Positions 9,960 to 21,900 of a DNA stretch of 64,000 nt are shown piece after piece (the first letter of the stretch is position 1; every line of letters starts with the position of its first letter). Below the pieces are notes generated by a model, which made no database searches, was not told the origin of the DNA, and saw nothing but the letters and a program-made list of their open reading frames with translations. The DNA comes from Isoperla grammatica (lineage: Eukaryota > Arthropoda > Insecta > Plecoptera > Perlodidae), in the NCBI GenBank assembly GCA_945910005.1, contig OX246743.1:14180587-14244586 (forward strand), given 5' to 3'. Both the position numbers and the translations under genes were made by a program.

Positions 9960-11342
9960 TCATATCACTGACTTAGCGCAGGGTTTTTCAAGTACAGTCA
10001 CCTTCACAAGCGAGGAAACAAGCGTTGTCTTCATATGTTGCAAGTAGTTGCTCTCATGTCACTGACTTAGCGCAGGGTTTATCACGTACAATCACTTTCA
10101 CAAGCGAGGAAACATGCGTTGTCTTCATATGTTGCATGTAGTTGCTCTCATGTCACTGACTAAGCGCAGGGTTTATCACGTACAGTCACCGTCACAAGCG
10201 AGGAAACATGCGATGTCTTCATATGTTGCATGTAGTTGCTCTCATGTCACTGACTTAGCGCAGGGTTTATCAAGTACAGTACGTTCACATGCGAGGAAAC
10301 TTGCGTTGTCTTCATATGTTGCATGTAGTTGCTCTCATGTCACTGACTAAGCGCAGGGTTTATCAAGTACAGTCACCTTTACAAGCGAGGAAACATGCGT
10401 TGTCTTCATATGTTGCATGTAGTTGCTCTTATGTCACTGACTTAGCGCGGGGTTTATCAAGTACAGTCACCTTCACAAGCGAGGAAACATGCGTTGTCCT
10501 AATATGTTCAAGAAGTGGCTTTCATGTCACTGACTAAGCGCAGGGTTTATCAAGTACAGTCACCTTCACAAGCGAGGAAACATGCGTTGTCTAAATATGT
10601 TCAAGAAGTGGCTTTCATGTCACTGACTTAGCGCAGGGTTTATCAAGTACAGTCACCTTCACAAGCGAGGAAACATGCGTTGTCTTCATATGTTGCATGT
10701 AGTTGCACTCATGTCACTGACTTAGCGCAGGGTTTATCAAGTACAGTCACCGTCACAAGCGAGGAAACATGCGTTGTCTTCATATGTTGCATGTAGTTGC
10801 TCTCATGTCAGTGACTTAGCGCAGGGTTTATCAAGTACAGTCACCTACACAAGCGAGGAAACATGCGTTGTCCTCATATGTTGCATGTAGTTGCTCTCAT
10901 GTCACTGACTTAGCGCAGGGTTTATCAAGTACAGTCACCGTCACAAGCGAGGAAACATGCGTTGTCTTCATATGTTGCATGTAGTTGCTCTCATGTCACT
11001 GACTTAGCGCAGGGTTTACCAAGTACAGTCACCTTCACAAGCGAAGAAACATGCAATGTCCTCATATGTTGCATGTAGTTGCGGTCATGTCACTGACTTA
11101 GCGCAGGGTTTATCACGTACAGTCACCTTCACAAGCGAGGAAACATGCGTTGTCTTCATATGTTGCATGAAGTGGCAACCATATCACTGACTTAGCGCAG
11201 GGTTTTTCAAGTACAGTCACCGTCACAAGCGAAAAAACATTAGTTCTCTTCATATGTTGCATGTAGTTGCTCTCATGTCACTAACTTAGCGCAGGGTTTA
11301 TCACGTACAGTCACTTTCACAAGCGAGAAAACATGCGTTTTC

Positions 11343-11624
11343 TTCATATGCTGCATGTAGTTGCTCTCATGTCACTGACTTAGCGCAGGGTTTATCTAGT
11401 ACAGTTTCCGTCACAAGCGAGGAAACATGCGTTGTCTTCATTGGTTGCATGTAGTTGCTCTTATGTCACTGACTTAGCGCAGGGTTTATCAAGTTCAGTC
11501 ACCGTCACAAGCGAGAAAACATGCGTAGTCCTCAAATGTTGCATGAACTGGCCTTCATGTCACTGACTTAGCGCAGGGTTTATCAAGTACAGTCACCTTC
11601 ACAAGCGAGGAAACATGCGTTGTC
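11343..11624 (+). repeat. Recombined marker block
   Basis: The first two monomers and the start of the third match the marker block (TCTAGT, CATTGGTT, AACTGGCC). The third then continues with GGGTTTATCAAGTAC in place of GTATATCACGTAC and lacks ACTTTCCC. The switch falls within about 40 bp after GAACTGGCC near 11,550. This is the expected look of a crossover or conversion end inside a monomer. Confidence 0.82.
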
Positions 11625-12280
11625 CTAATATGTTGCATGTAGTTGCTCTCATGTCACTGACTTAGCGCAGGGTTTATCAAGTACAGTCACCTTCACAAGC
11701 GAGGAAACATGCATTGTCGTCATATGTTGCATGAAGTTGCTCTCATGTCACTGACTTAGCGCAGGGTTTATCAAGTACAGTCACCTTCACATGCGAGGAA
11801 ACATGCGTTGTCTTCACATGTTGCATGTAGTTGCTCTCATGTCACTGACTTAGCGCAGGGTTTATCAAGTACAGTCCCCTTCACAAGCGAGGAAACATGC
11901 TTTGTCTTCATATGTTGCATGTAGTTGCTCTCATTTTACTGACTTAGCGCAGGGTTTAACAAGTACAGTCACCTTCACAAGCGAGGAAACATGCGTAGTC
12001 CTTATATGTTCAAGAAGTGGCTTTCATGTCACTGACTTAGCGCAGGGTTTATCAAATACAGTCACCTTCACAAGCGAAGAAACATGCGTTGTCCTAATAT
12101 GTTCAAGAAGTGGCTTTCATGTCACTGACGTAGCGCAGGGTTTATCAAGTACAGTCACCGTCACAAGCGAGGAAACATGCGTTGTCTTCATATGTTGCAT
12201 GTAGTTGCTCTCATGTCACTGACTTAGCGCAGGGTTTATCAATTACAGTCACCGTCACAAGCGAGGAAACATGCGTTGTC

Positions 12281-12373
12281 CTAATATGTTGCATGTGCTG
12301 CTCTCATGTCACTGACTTAGCGCAGGGTTTATCAAGTACAGTCACCTTCACAAGCGAGGAAACATGCGTTGTC
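12281..12373 (+). repeat. 93-bp monomer, GTGCTGCTCTC class
   Basis: A second 93-bp class reads GCATGTGCTGCTCTC where the main class reads GCATGTAGTTGCTCTC, so the 1-bp loss lies in nearly the same place but involves different bases. It recurs in the same neighbourhood of each L segment, for example near 5,170, 7,090, 16,510, 28,140, 35,370, 38,570, 42,780, 59,580 and 63,340. A derived form with GTATGTGCTG occurs near 17,828, 33,407, 39,881 and 44,104. The class looks independent of the CAAGAAGTGG class, although conversion between classes cannot be excluded. Confidence 0.88.
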
Positions 12374-14908
12374 ATCATATGTTGCATTAAGTGGCTCTTA
12401 TGTCACTGTTTTAGCGCAGGGTTTATCAAGTACAGTCACCGTCACAAGCGAGGAAACATGCGTTGTCCTTATATGTTGCATGTAGTTGCTCTCATGTCAC
12501 TGACTTAGCGCAGAGTTTATCAAGTACAGTCACCTTCACAAGCGAGGAAACATGCGTTGTCTTCATATGTTGCAAGTAGTTGCTTTCATGTCACTGACTT
12601 TGCGCATGGTTTATCAAGTACAGTCACCTTCACAAGCAAAGAAACAAGCGTTGTCTTCATATGTTGCATGTAGTTGCTCTCGTGTCACTGACTTAGCGCA
12701 GGGTTTATCAAGTACAGTCACCTTCACAAGCGAGGAAACATGCGTTGTCCTAATATGTTCAAGAAGTGGCTTTCATGTCACTGACTTAGCGCAGGGTTTA
12801 TCAAGTACAGTCACCTTCACAAGCGAGGAAACATGCGTTGTCCTCATATGTTTCATGTAGTTGCGGTCATGTCACCGACTTAGCGCAGAGTTTATCACGT
12901 ACAGTCACCTTCACAAGCGAGGAAACATGCGTTGTCTTCATATGTTGCATGAAGTGGCTTTCATAACACTGACTTAGCGCAGGGTTTATCAAGTACAGTC
13001 ACCGTCACAAGCGAGGAAACATTCGTTCTCTTCATATGTTGCATGTAGTGGCTCTCATGTCACTGACTTGCGCAGGGTTTATCACGTACAGTCACTTTCA
13101 CAAGCGAGGAAACATGCGTTGTCTTCATATGTTGCATGTAGTTGCTCTCATGTCACTGACTTAGCGCAGGATTTATCACGTACAGTCACCGTCACAAGCG
13201 AGGAAACATGCGATGTCTTCATATGTTGCATGAAGTTGCTCTCATGTCATTGACTTAGCGCAGGGTTTATCAAGTACAGTCACCTTCACATGCGAGGAAA
13301 CATGCGTTGTCTTCATATGTTGCATGTAGTTGCTCTCATTTCACTGACTAAGCGCAGGGTTTATCAAGTACAGTCACCTTCACAAGCGAAGAAACATGCG
13401 TTGTATTCATATGTTGCATGTAGTTGCTCTTATGTTACTGACTTAGCGCAGGGTTTATCAAGTACAGTCACCTTCACAAGCGAGGAAACATGCATTGTCC
13501 TAATATGTTCAAGAAGTGGCTTTCATGTCACTGACTTAGCGCAGGGTTTATCAAGTACAGTCACCTTCACAAGCGAGAAAACATGCGTTGTCCTAATATG
13601 TTCAAGAAGTGGCTTTCATGTCACTGACTTAGCGCAGGGTTTATCAAGTACAGTCACCTTCACAAGCGAGGAAACATGCGTTGTCTTCATATGTTGCATG
13701 TAGTTGCACTCATGTCACTGACTTAGCGCAGGGTTTATTACGTACAGTCACCGTCACAAGCGAAGAAACATGCATTGTCTTTATATGTTGCATGTAGTTG
13801 CTCTCATGTCACTGACTTAGCGCAGGGTTTATCAAGTACAGTCACCGTCACAAGCGAGGAAACATGCGTTGTCTTCATATGTTGCATGTAGTTGCTCTCA
13901 TGTCACTGACTAAGCGCAGGGTTTATCACGTACAGTCACCGTCACAAGCGAGGAAACATGCGATGTCTTCATATGTTGCATGTAGTTGCTCTCATGTCAC
14001 TGACTTATCGCAGGGTTTATCAAGTACAGTCACCTTCACATGCGAGGAAACATGCGTTGTCTTCATATGTTGCATGTAGTTTCTCTCATGTCACTGACTA
14101 AGCGCAGGGTTTATCAAGTACAGTCACCTTCACAAGCGAGGAAACATGCCTTGTCTTCATATGTTGCATGTAGTTGCTCTTATGTCACTGACTTAGCGCG
14201 GGGTTTATCAAGTACAGTCACCTTCACAAGCGAGGAAACATGCGTTGTCCTAATATGTTCAAGAAGTGGCTTTCATGTCACTGACTAAGCGCAGGGTTTA
14301 TCAAGTACAGTCACCTTCACAAGCGAGGAAACATGCGTTGTCCAAATATGTTCAAGAAGTGGCTTTCATGTCACTGACTAAGCGCAGGGTTTATCAAGTA
14401 CAGTCACCTTCACAAGCGAGGAAACATGCGTTGTCTTCATATGTTGCATGTAGTTGCACTTATGTCACTGACTTAGCGCAGGGTTTATCAAGTACAGTCA
14501 CCGTCACAAGCGAGGAAACATGCGTTGTCTTCATATGTTGCATGTAGTTGCTCTCATGTCAGTGACTTAGCGCAGGGTTTATCAAGTACAGTCACCTACA
14601 CAAGCGAGGAAACATGCGTTGTCCTCATATGTTGCATGTAGTTGCTCTCTTGTCACTGACTAAGCGCAGGGTTTATCAAGAACAGTCACCGTCACAAGCG
14701 AGGAAACATGCGTTGTCTTTATATGTTGCATGTAGTTGCTCTCATGTCACTGACCTAGCGCAGGGTTTATCAAGTACAGTCACTTTCACAAGCGAGGAAA
14801 CATGCGTTGTCTTCATATTATGTTGCATGAAGTGGCTTTCATATCACTGACTTAGCGCAGGGTTTTTCAAGTACAGTCACCGTCACAAGCGAGGAAACAT
14901 TAGTTCTC

Positions 14909-15284
14909 TTCATATGTTGCATGTAGTTGCTCTCATGTCACTAACTTAGCGCAGGGTTTATCACGTACAGTCACTTTCAAAAGCGAGAAAACATGCGTTT
15001 TCTTCATATGCTGCATGTAGTTGCTCTCATGTCACTGACTTAGCGCAGGGTTTATCTAGTACAGTTTCCGTCACAAGCGAGGAAACATGCGTTGTCTTCA
15101 TTGGTTGCATGTAGTTGCTCTTATGTCACTGACTTAGCGCAGGGTTTATCAAGTTCAGTCACCGTCACAAGCGAGAAAACATGCGTTGTCCTCAAATGTT
15201 GCATGAACTGGCCTTCATGTCACTGACTTAGCGCAGGGTATATCACGTACAGTAACTTTCCCAAGCGAGGAAACATGTGTTGTC
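14909..15284 (+). repeat. 376-bp four-monomer unit, first copy
   Basis: It consists of one GTTTTC-ending monomer plus the three-monomer marker block. It is repeated immediately at 15,285-15,660 with an exact offset of 376 bp. The first monomer has CACTAACTT here and CACTGACTT in the second copy, so the breakpoint lies within the first monomer. L2, L3 and L4 have a single copy, so this duplication is private to L1. Confidence 0.88.
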
Positions 15285-15660
15285 TTCATATGTTGCATGT
15301 AGTTGCTCTCATGTCACTGACTTAGCGCAGGGTTTATCACGTACAGTCACTTTCACAAGCGAGAAAACATGCGTTTTCTTCATATGCTGCATGTAGTTGC
15401 TCTCATGTCACTGACTTAGCGCAGGGTTTATCTAGTACAGTTTCCGTCACAAGCGAGGAAACATGCGTTGTCTTCATTGGTTGCATGTAGTTGCTCTTAT
15501 GTCACTGACTTAGCGCAGGGTTTATCAAGTTCAGTCACCGTCACAAGCGAGAAAACATGCGTTGTCCTCAAATGTTGCATGAACTGGCCTTCATGTCACT
15601 GACTTAGCGCAGGGTATATCACGTACAGTAACTTTCCCAAGCGAGGAAACATGTGTTGTC
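15285..15660 (+). repeat. 376-bp four-monomer unit, second copy
   Basis: Direct copy of 14,909-15,284. It explains the change of the L1-L2 offset from 15,955 to 15,579 bp. Its marker block (15,379-15,660) also begins the 1,313-bp duplication that follows. Confidence 0.88.
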
Positions 15661-16691
15661 TTCATATGTTGCATGTAGTTGCTCTCATGTCACTGACTTA
15701 GCGCAGGGTTTATCACGTACAGTCACCGTCACAAGCGAGGAAACATGCGATGTCTTCATATGTTGCATGTAGTTGCTCTCATGTCACTGACTTAGCGCAG
15801 GGTTTATCAAGTACAGTCACCTTCACAAGCGAGGAAACATGCGTTGTCCTAATATGTTGCATGTAGTTGCTCTCATGTCACTGACTTAGCGCAGGGTTTA
15901 TCAAGTACAGTCACCTTCACAAGCGAGGAAACATGCATTGTCGTCATATGTTGCATGAAGTTGCTCTCATGTCACTGACTTAGCGCAGGGTTTATCAGGT
16001 ACAGTCACCTTCACATGCGAGGAAACATGCGTTGTCTTCACATGTTGCATGTAGTTTCTCTCATGTCACTGACTAAGCGCAGGGTTTATCAAGTACAGTC
16101 ACCTTCACAAGCGAGGAAACATGCTTTGTCTTCATATGTTGCATGTAGTTGCTCTCATGTCACTGACTTAGCGCAGGGTTTATCAAGTACAGTCACCTTC
16201 ACAAGCGAGGAAACATGCGTTGTCCTTATATGTTCAAGAAGTGGCTTTCATGTCACTGACTTAGCGCAGGGTTTATCAAATACAGTCACCTTCACAAGCG
16301 AGGTAACATGCGTTGTCCTAATATGTTCAAGAAGTGGCTTTCATGTCACTGACTTAGCGCAGTGTTTATCAAGTACAGTCACCGTCACAAGCGTGGAAAC
16401 ATGCGTTGTCTTCATATGTTGCATGTAGTTGCTCTCATGTCACTGACTTAGCGCAGGGTTTATCAAGTACAGTAACCGTCACAAGCGAGGAAACATGCGT
16501 TGTCCTAATATGTTGCATGTGCTGCTCTCATGTCACTGACTTAGCGCAGGGTTTATCAAGTACAGTCACCTTCACAAGCGAGGAAACATGCGTTGTCTTC
16601 ATATGTTGCATTAAGTGGCTCTCATGTCACTGACTTAGCGCAGGGTTTATCAAGTACAGTCACCGTCACAAGCGAGGAAACATGCGTTGTC
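15379..16691 (+). repeat. 1,313-bp higher-order unit, copy a (L1)
   Basis: Fourteen monomers (eleven of 94 bp and three of 93 bp, summing to 1,313) run from the marker block to a CCTTATATG monomer. The same order follows at 16,692-18,004. Copy a is marked by GCGTGGAAACATG near 16,393 and by GCATGTGCTG. In this copy a CACTGACTAAGCG change near 16,072 opens a 137-codon frame (16,015-16,428). Confidence 0.9.
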
Positions 16692-18004
16692 CTTATATGT
16701 TGCATGTAGTTGCTCTCATGTCACTGACTTAGCGCAGGGTTTATCTAGTACAGTTTCCGTCACAAGCGAGGAAACATGCGTTGTCTTCATTGGTTGCATG
16801 TAGTTGCTCTTATGTCACTGACTTAGCGCAGGGTTTATCAAGTTCAGTCACCGTCACAAGCGAGAAAACATGCGTTGTCCTCAAATGTTGCATGAACTGG
16901 CCTTCATGTCACTGACTTAGCGCAGGGTATATCACGTACAGTAACTTTCCCAAGCGAGGAAACATGTGTTGTCTTCATATGTTGCATGTAGTTGCTCTCA
17001 TGTCACTGACTTAGCGCAGGGTTTATCACGTACAGTCACCGTCACAAGCGAGGAAACATGCGATGTCTTCATATGTTGCATGTAGTTGCTCTCATGCCAC
17101 TGACTTAGCGCAGGGTTTATCAAGTACAGTCACCTTCACAAGCGAGGAAACATGCGTTGTCCTAATATGTTGCATGTAGTTGCTCTCATGTCACTGACTT
17201 AGCGCAGGGTTTATCAAGTACAGTCACCTTCACAAGCGAGGAAACATGCATTGTCGTCATATGTTGCATGAAGTTGCTCTCATGTCACTGACTTAGCGCA
17301 GGGTTTATCAGGTACAGTCACCTTCACATGCGAGGAAACATGCGTTGTCTTCACATGTTGCATGTAGTTGCTCTCATGTCACTGACTTAGCGCAGGGTTT
17401 ATCAAGTACAGTCACCTTCACAAGCGAGGAAACATGCTTTGTCTTCATATGTTGCATGTAGTTGCTCTCATGTCACTGACTTAGCGCAGGGTTTATCAAG
17501 TACAGTCACCTTCACAAGCGAGGAAACATGCGTTGTCCTTATATGTTCAAGAAGTGGCTTTCATGTCACTGACTTAGCGCAGGGTTTATCAAATACAGTC
17601 ACCTTCACAAGCGAGGAAACATGCGTTGTCCTAATATGTTCAAGAAGTGGCTTTCATGTCACTGACTTAGCGCAGGGTTTATCAAGTACAGTCACCGTCA
17701 CAAGCGAGGAAACATGCGTTGTCTTCATATGTTGCATGTAGTTGCTCTCATGTCACTGACTTAGCGCAGGGTTTATCAAGTACAGTAACCGTCACAAGCG
17801 AGGAAACATGCGTTGTCCTAATATGTTGTATGTGCTGCTCTCATGTCACTGACTTAGCGCAGGGTTTATCAAGTACAGTCACCTTCACAAGCGAGGAAAC
17901 ATGCGTTGTCTTCATATGTTGCATTAAGTGGCTCTCATGTCACTGACTTAGCGCAGGGTTTATCAAGTACAGTCACCGTCACAAGCGAGGAAACATGCGT
18001 TGTC
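16692..18004 (+). repeat. 1,313-bp higher-order unit, copy b (L1)
   Basis: Tandem partner of copy a at exact offset 1,313. It is marked by CATGCCACTG near 17,095 and by GTATGTGCTG near 17,828, and has GCGAGGAAAC where copy a has GCGTGGAAAC. These a/b differences are kept in L2, L3 and L4, showing that the tandem pair existed before the larger segments were copied. Confidence 0.9.
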
Positions 18005-18990
18005 CTTATATGTTGCATGTAGTTGCTCTCATGTCACTGACTTAGCGCAGAGTTTATCAAGTACAGTCACCTTCACAAGCGAGGAAACATGCGTTGTCTT
18101 CATATGTTGCAAGTAGTTGCTTTCATGTCACTGACTTAGCGCATGGTTTATCAAGTACAGTCACCTTCACAAGCGAGGAAACAAGCGTTGTCTTCATATG
18201 TTGCATGTAGTTGCTCTCGTGTCACTGACTAAGCGCAGGGTTTATCAAGTACAGTCACCTTCACAAGCGAGGAAACATGCGTTGTCTTCATATGTTGCAT
18301 GTAGTTGCTCTCATGTCACTGACTTAGCGCAGGGTTTATCAAGTACAGTCACCTTCACAAGCGAGGAAACATGCGTTGTCCTAATATGTTCAAGAAGTGG
18401 CTTTCATGTCACTGACTTAGCGCAGGGTTTATCAAGTACAGTCACCTTCACAAGCGAGGAAACATGCGTTGTCCTAATATGTTCAACAAGTGGCTTTCAT
18501 GTCACTGACTTAGCGCAGGGTTTATCAAGTACAGTCACCTTCACAAGCGAGGAAACATGCGTTGTCTTCATATGTTGCATGAAGTTGCACTCATGTCACT
18601 GACTTAGCGCAGGGTTTATTACGTACAGTCACCGTCACAAGCGAAGAAACATGCATTGTCTTTATATGTTGCATTTATTTGCTCTCATGTCACTGACTTA
18701 GCGCAGGGTTTATCAAGTACAGTCACCGTCACAAGCGAGGAAACATGCGTTGTCTTCATATGTTGCATGTAGTTGCTCTCATGTCACTGACTTAGCGCAG
18801 GGTTTATCAAGTACAGTCACCTTCACAAGCGAGGAAACATGCGTTGTCCTCATATGTTTCATGTAGTTGCGGTCATGTCACCGACTTAGCGCAGGGTTTA
18901 TCACGTACAGTCACCTTCACAAGCGAGGAAACATTCGTTCTCTTCATATGTTGCATGTAGTGGCTCTCATGTCACTGACTTAGCGCAGGG

Positions 18991-21900
18991 TTTATCAAGT
19001 ACAGTCACCTTCACATGCGAGGAAACATGCGTTGTCTTCATATGTTGCATGTAGTTGCTCTCATGTCACTGACTTAGCGCAGGGTTTATCAAGTACAGTC
19101 ACCTTCACAAGCGAGGAAACATGCGTTGTCTTCATATGTTGCATGTAGTTGCTCTTATGTCACTGACTTAGCGCGGGGTTTATCAAGTACAGTCACCTTC
19201 ACAAGCGAGGAAACATGCGTTGTCCTAATATGTTCAAGAAGTGGCTTTCATGTCACTGACTTAGCGCAGGGTTTATCAAGTACAGTCACCTTCACAAGCG
19301 AGGAAACATGCGTTGTCCTAATATGTTCAAGAAGTGGCTTTCATGTCACTGACTTAGCGCAGGGTTTATCAAGTACAGTCACCTTCACAAGCGAGGAAAC
19401 ATGCGTTGTCTTTATATGGTGCATGTAGTTGCACTCATGTCACTGACTAAGCGCAGGGTTTATCAAGTACAGTCACCGTCACAAGCGAGGAAACATGCGT
19501 TGTCTCCATATGTTGCATGTAATTGCTCTCATGTCACTGACTTAGCGCAGGGTTTATCAAGTACAGTCACCTTCACAAGCGAGGAAACATGCGTTGTCCT
19601 CATATGTTGCATGTAGTTGCTCTCATGTCACTTACTTAGCTCAGGGTTTATCAAGTACAGTCACCGTCACAAGCGAGAAAACATGCGTTGTCTTTATATG
19701 TTGCATGTAGTTGCTCTCATGTCACTGACTTAGCGCAGGGTTTATCAAGTACATTCACCGTCACAAGCGAGGAAACATGCGTTGTCTTCATATGTTGCAT
19801 GTTGTTGCTCTCATGTCACTGACTTAGCGCAGGGTTTATCAAGTACAGTCACCTTCACAAGCGAGGAAACATGCGTTGTCTTCATATGTTGCATGAAGTG
19901 GCTCTCATGTCACTGACTTAGCGCAGGGTTTATCAAGTACAGTCACCGTCACAAGCGAGGAAACATGCGTTGTCCTTATATGTTGCATGTAGTTGCTCTC
20001 ATGTCACTGACTTAGCGCAGGGTTTATCAAGTACAGTCACCTTCACAAGCGAGGAAACATGCGTAGTCTTCATATGTTGCAAGTAGTTGCTTTCATGTCA
20101 CTGACTTAGCGCAGGGTTAACAAGTACAGTCACCTTCACAAGCGAGGAAACAAGCGTTGTCTTCATATGTTCCATGTAATTGCTCTCATGTCACTGACTA
20201 AGCGCAGGGTTTATCAAGTACAGTCACCTTCACAAGCGAGGAAACATGCGTTGTCCTAATATGTTCAAGAAGTGGCTTTCATGTCACTGACTTAGCGCAG
20301 GGTTTTATCAAGTACAGTCACCTTCACAAGCGAGGAAACATGCGTTGTCTTCATATGTTGCATGTAGTTGCACTCATGTCACTGACTTAGCGCAGGGTTT
20401 ATTACGTACAGACACCGTCACAAGCGAGGAAACATGCGTTGTCTTCATATGTTGCATGTAGTTGCTTTCATGTCACTGACTTAGCGCAGGGTTTATCAAG
20501 TACAGTCACCGTCACAAGCGAGGAAACATGCGTTGTCCTCATATGTTGCATGAACTGGCCTTCATGTCACTGACTTAGCGCAGGGTATATCACGTACAGT
20601 GACTTTCCCAAGCGAGGAAACATGCGTTGTCTTCATATGTTGCATGTAGTTTCTCTCATGTCACTGACTTAGCGCAGGGTTTATCACGTACAGTCACCGT
20701 CACAAGCGAGGAAACATGCGATGTCTTCATATGTTGCATGTAGTTGCTCTCATGTCACTGACTTAGCGCAGGGTTTATCAAGTACAGTCACCTTCACAAG
20801 CGAGGAAACATGCGTTGTCCTAATATGTTGCATGTAGTTGCTCTCATGTCACTGACTTAGCGCAGGGCTTATCAAGTACAGTCACCTTCACAAGCGAGGA
20901 AACATGCGTTGTCCTAATATGTTGCATGTTGTTGCTCTCATGTCACTGACTTAGCGCACGGTTTATCAAGTACAGTCACCTTCACAAGCGAGGAAACATG
21001 CATTGTCTTCATATGTTGCATGTAGTTGCTCTCATGTCACTGACTTAGCGCAGGGTTTATCAAGTACAGTCACCGTCACAAGCGAGGAAACATGCGTTGT
21101 CCTAATATGTTGCATGTAGTTACTCTCATGTCACTGACTTAGCGCAGAGTTTATCAAGTACAGTCACCTTCACAAGCGAGGAAACATGCGTTGTCTTCAT
21201 ATGTTGCAAGTAGTTGCTTTCATGTCACTGACTTAGCGCATGGTTTATCAAGTACAGTCACCTTCACAAGCGAGGAAACAAGCGTTGTCTTCATATGTTG
21301 CATGTAGTTGCTCTCGTGTCACTGACTAAGCGCAGGGTTTATCAAGTACAGTCACCTTCACAAGCGAGGAAACATGCGTTGTCTTCATATGTTGCATGTA
21401 GTTGCTCTTATGTTACTGACTTAGCGCAGGGTTTATCAAGTACAGTCACCTTCACAAGCGAGGAAACATGCGTTGTCCTAATATGTTCAAGAAGTGGCTT
21501 TCATGTCACTGACTTAGCGCAGGGTTTATCAAGTACAGTCACCTTCACAAGCGAGGAAACATGCGTTGTCCTAATATGTTCAACAAGTGGCTTTCATGTC
21601 ACTGACTTAGCGCAGGGTTTATCAAGTACAGTCACCTTCACAAGCGAGGAAACATGCGTTGTCTTCATATGTTGCATGTAGTTGCACTCATGTCACTGAT
21701 TTAGCGCAGGGTTTATTACGTACAGTCACCGTCACAAGCGAAGAAACATGCATTGTCTTTATAAGTTGCATGTATTTGCTCTCATGTCACTGACTTAGCG
21801 CAGGGTTTATCAAGTACAGTCACCGTCACAAGCGAACAAACATGCGTTGTCTTCATATGTTGCATGTAGTTGCTCTCATGTCACTGACTTAGCGCAGGGT

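Larger units (their letters stand above)
9960..18990 (+). repeat. Supersegment L1
   Basis: About 9 kb of monomers whose variant order is repeated in L2 at 26,101-34,663. Offsets step from 16,141 at the start to 16,142 (1-bp loss in L1 near 10,280), 16,143 (1-bp gain in L2 near 26,651), 15,861 (three monomers absent from L2 at about 27,530), 15,955 (one monomer absent from L1 near 12,700), 15,579 (four extra monomers in L1 near 15,300) and 15,673 (one extra monomer in L2 near 34,300). All larger steps are exact multiples of 94 bp. L1 also contains the 13,069 single-base loss (GACTTGCGC) and the 3-bp gain near 14,818. Confidence 0.88.
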
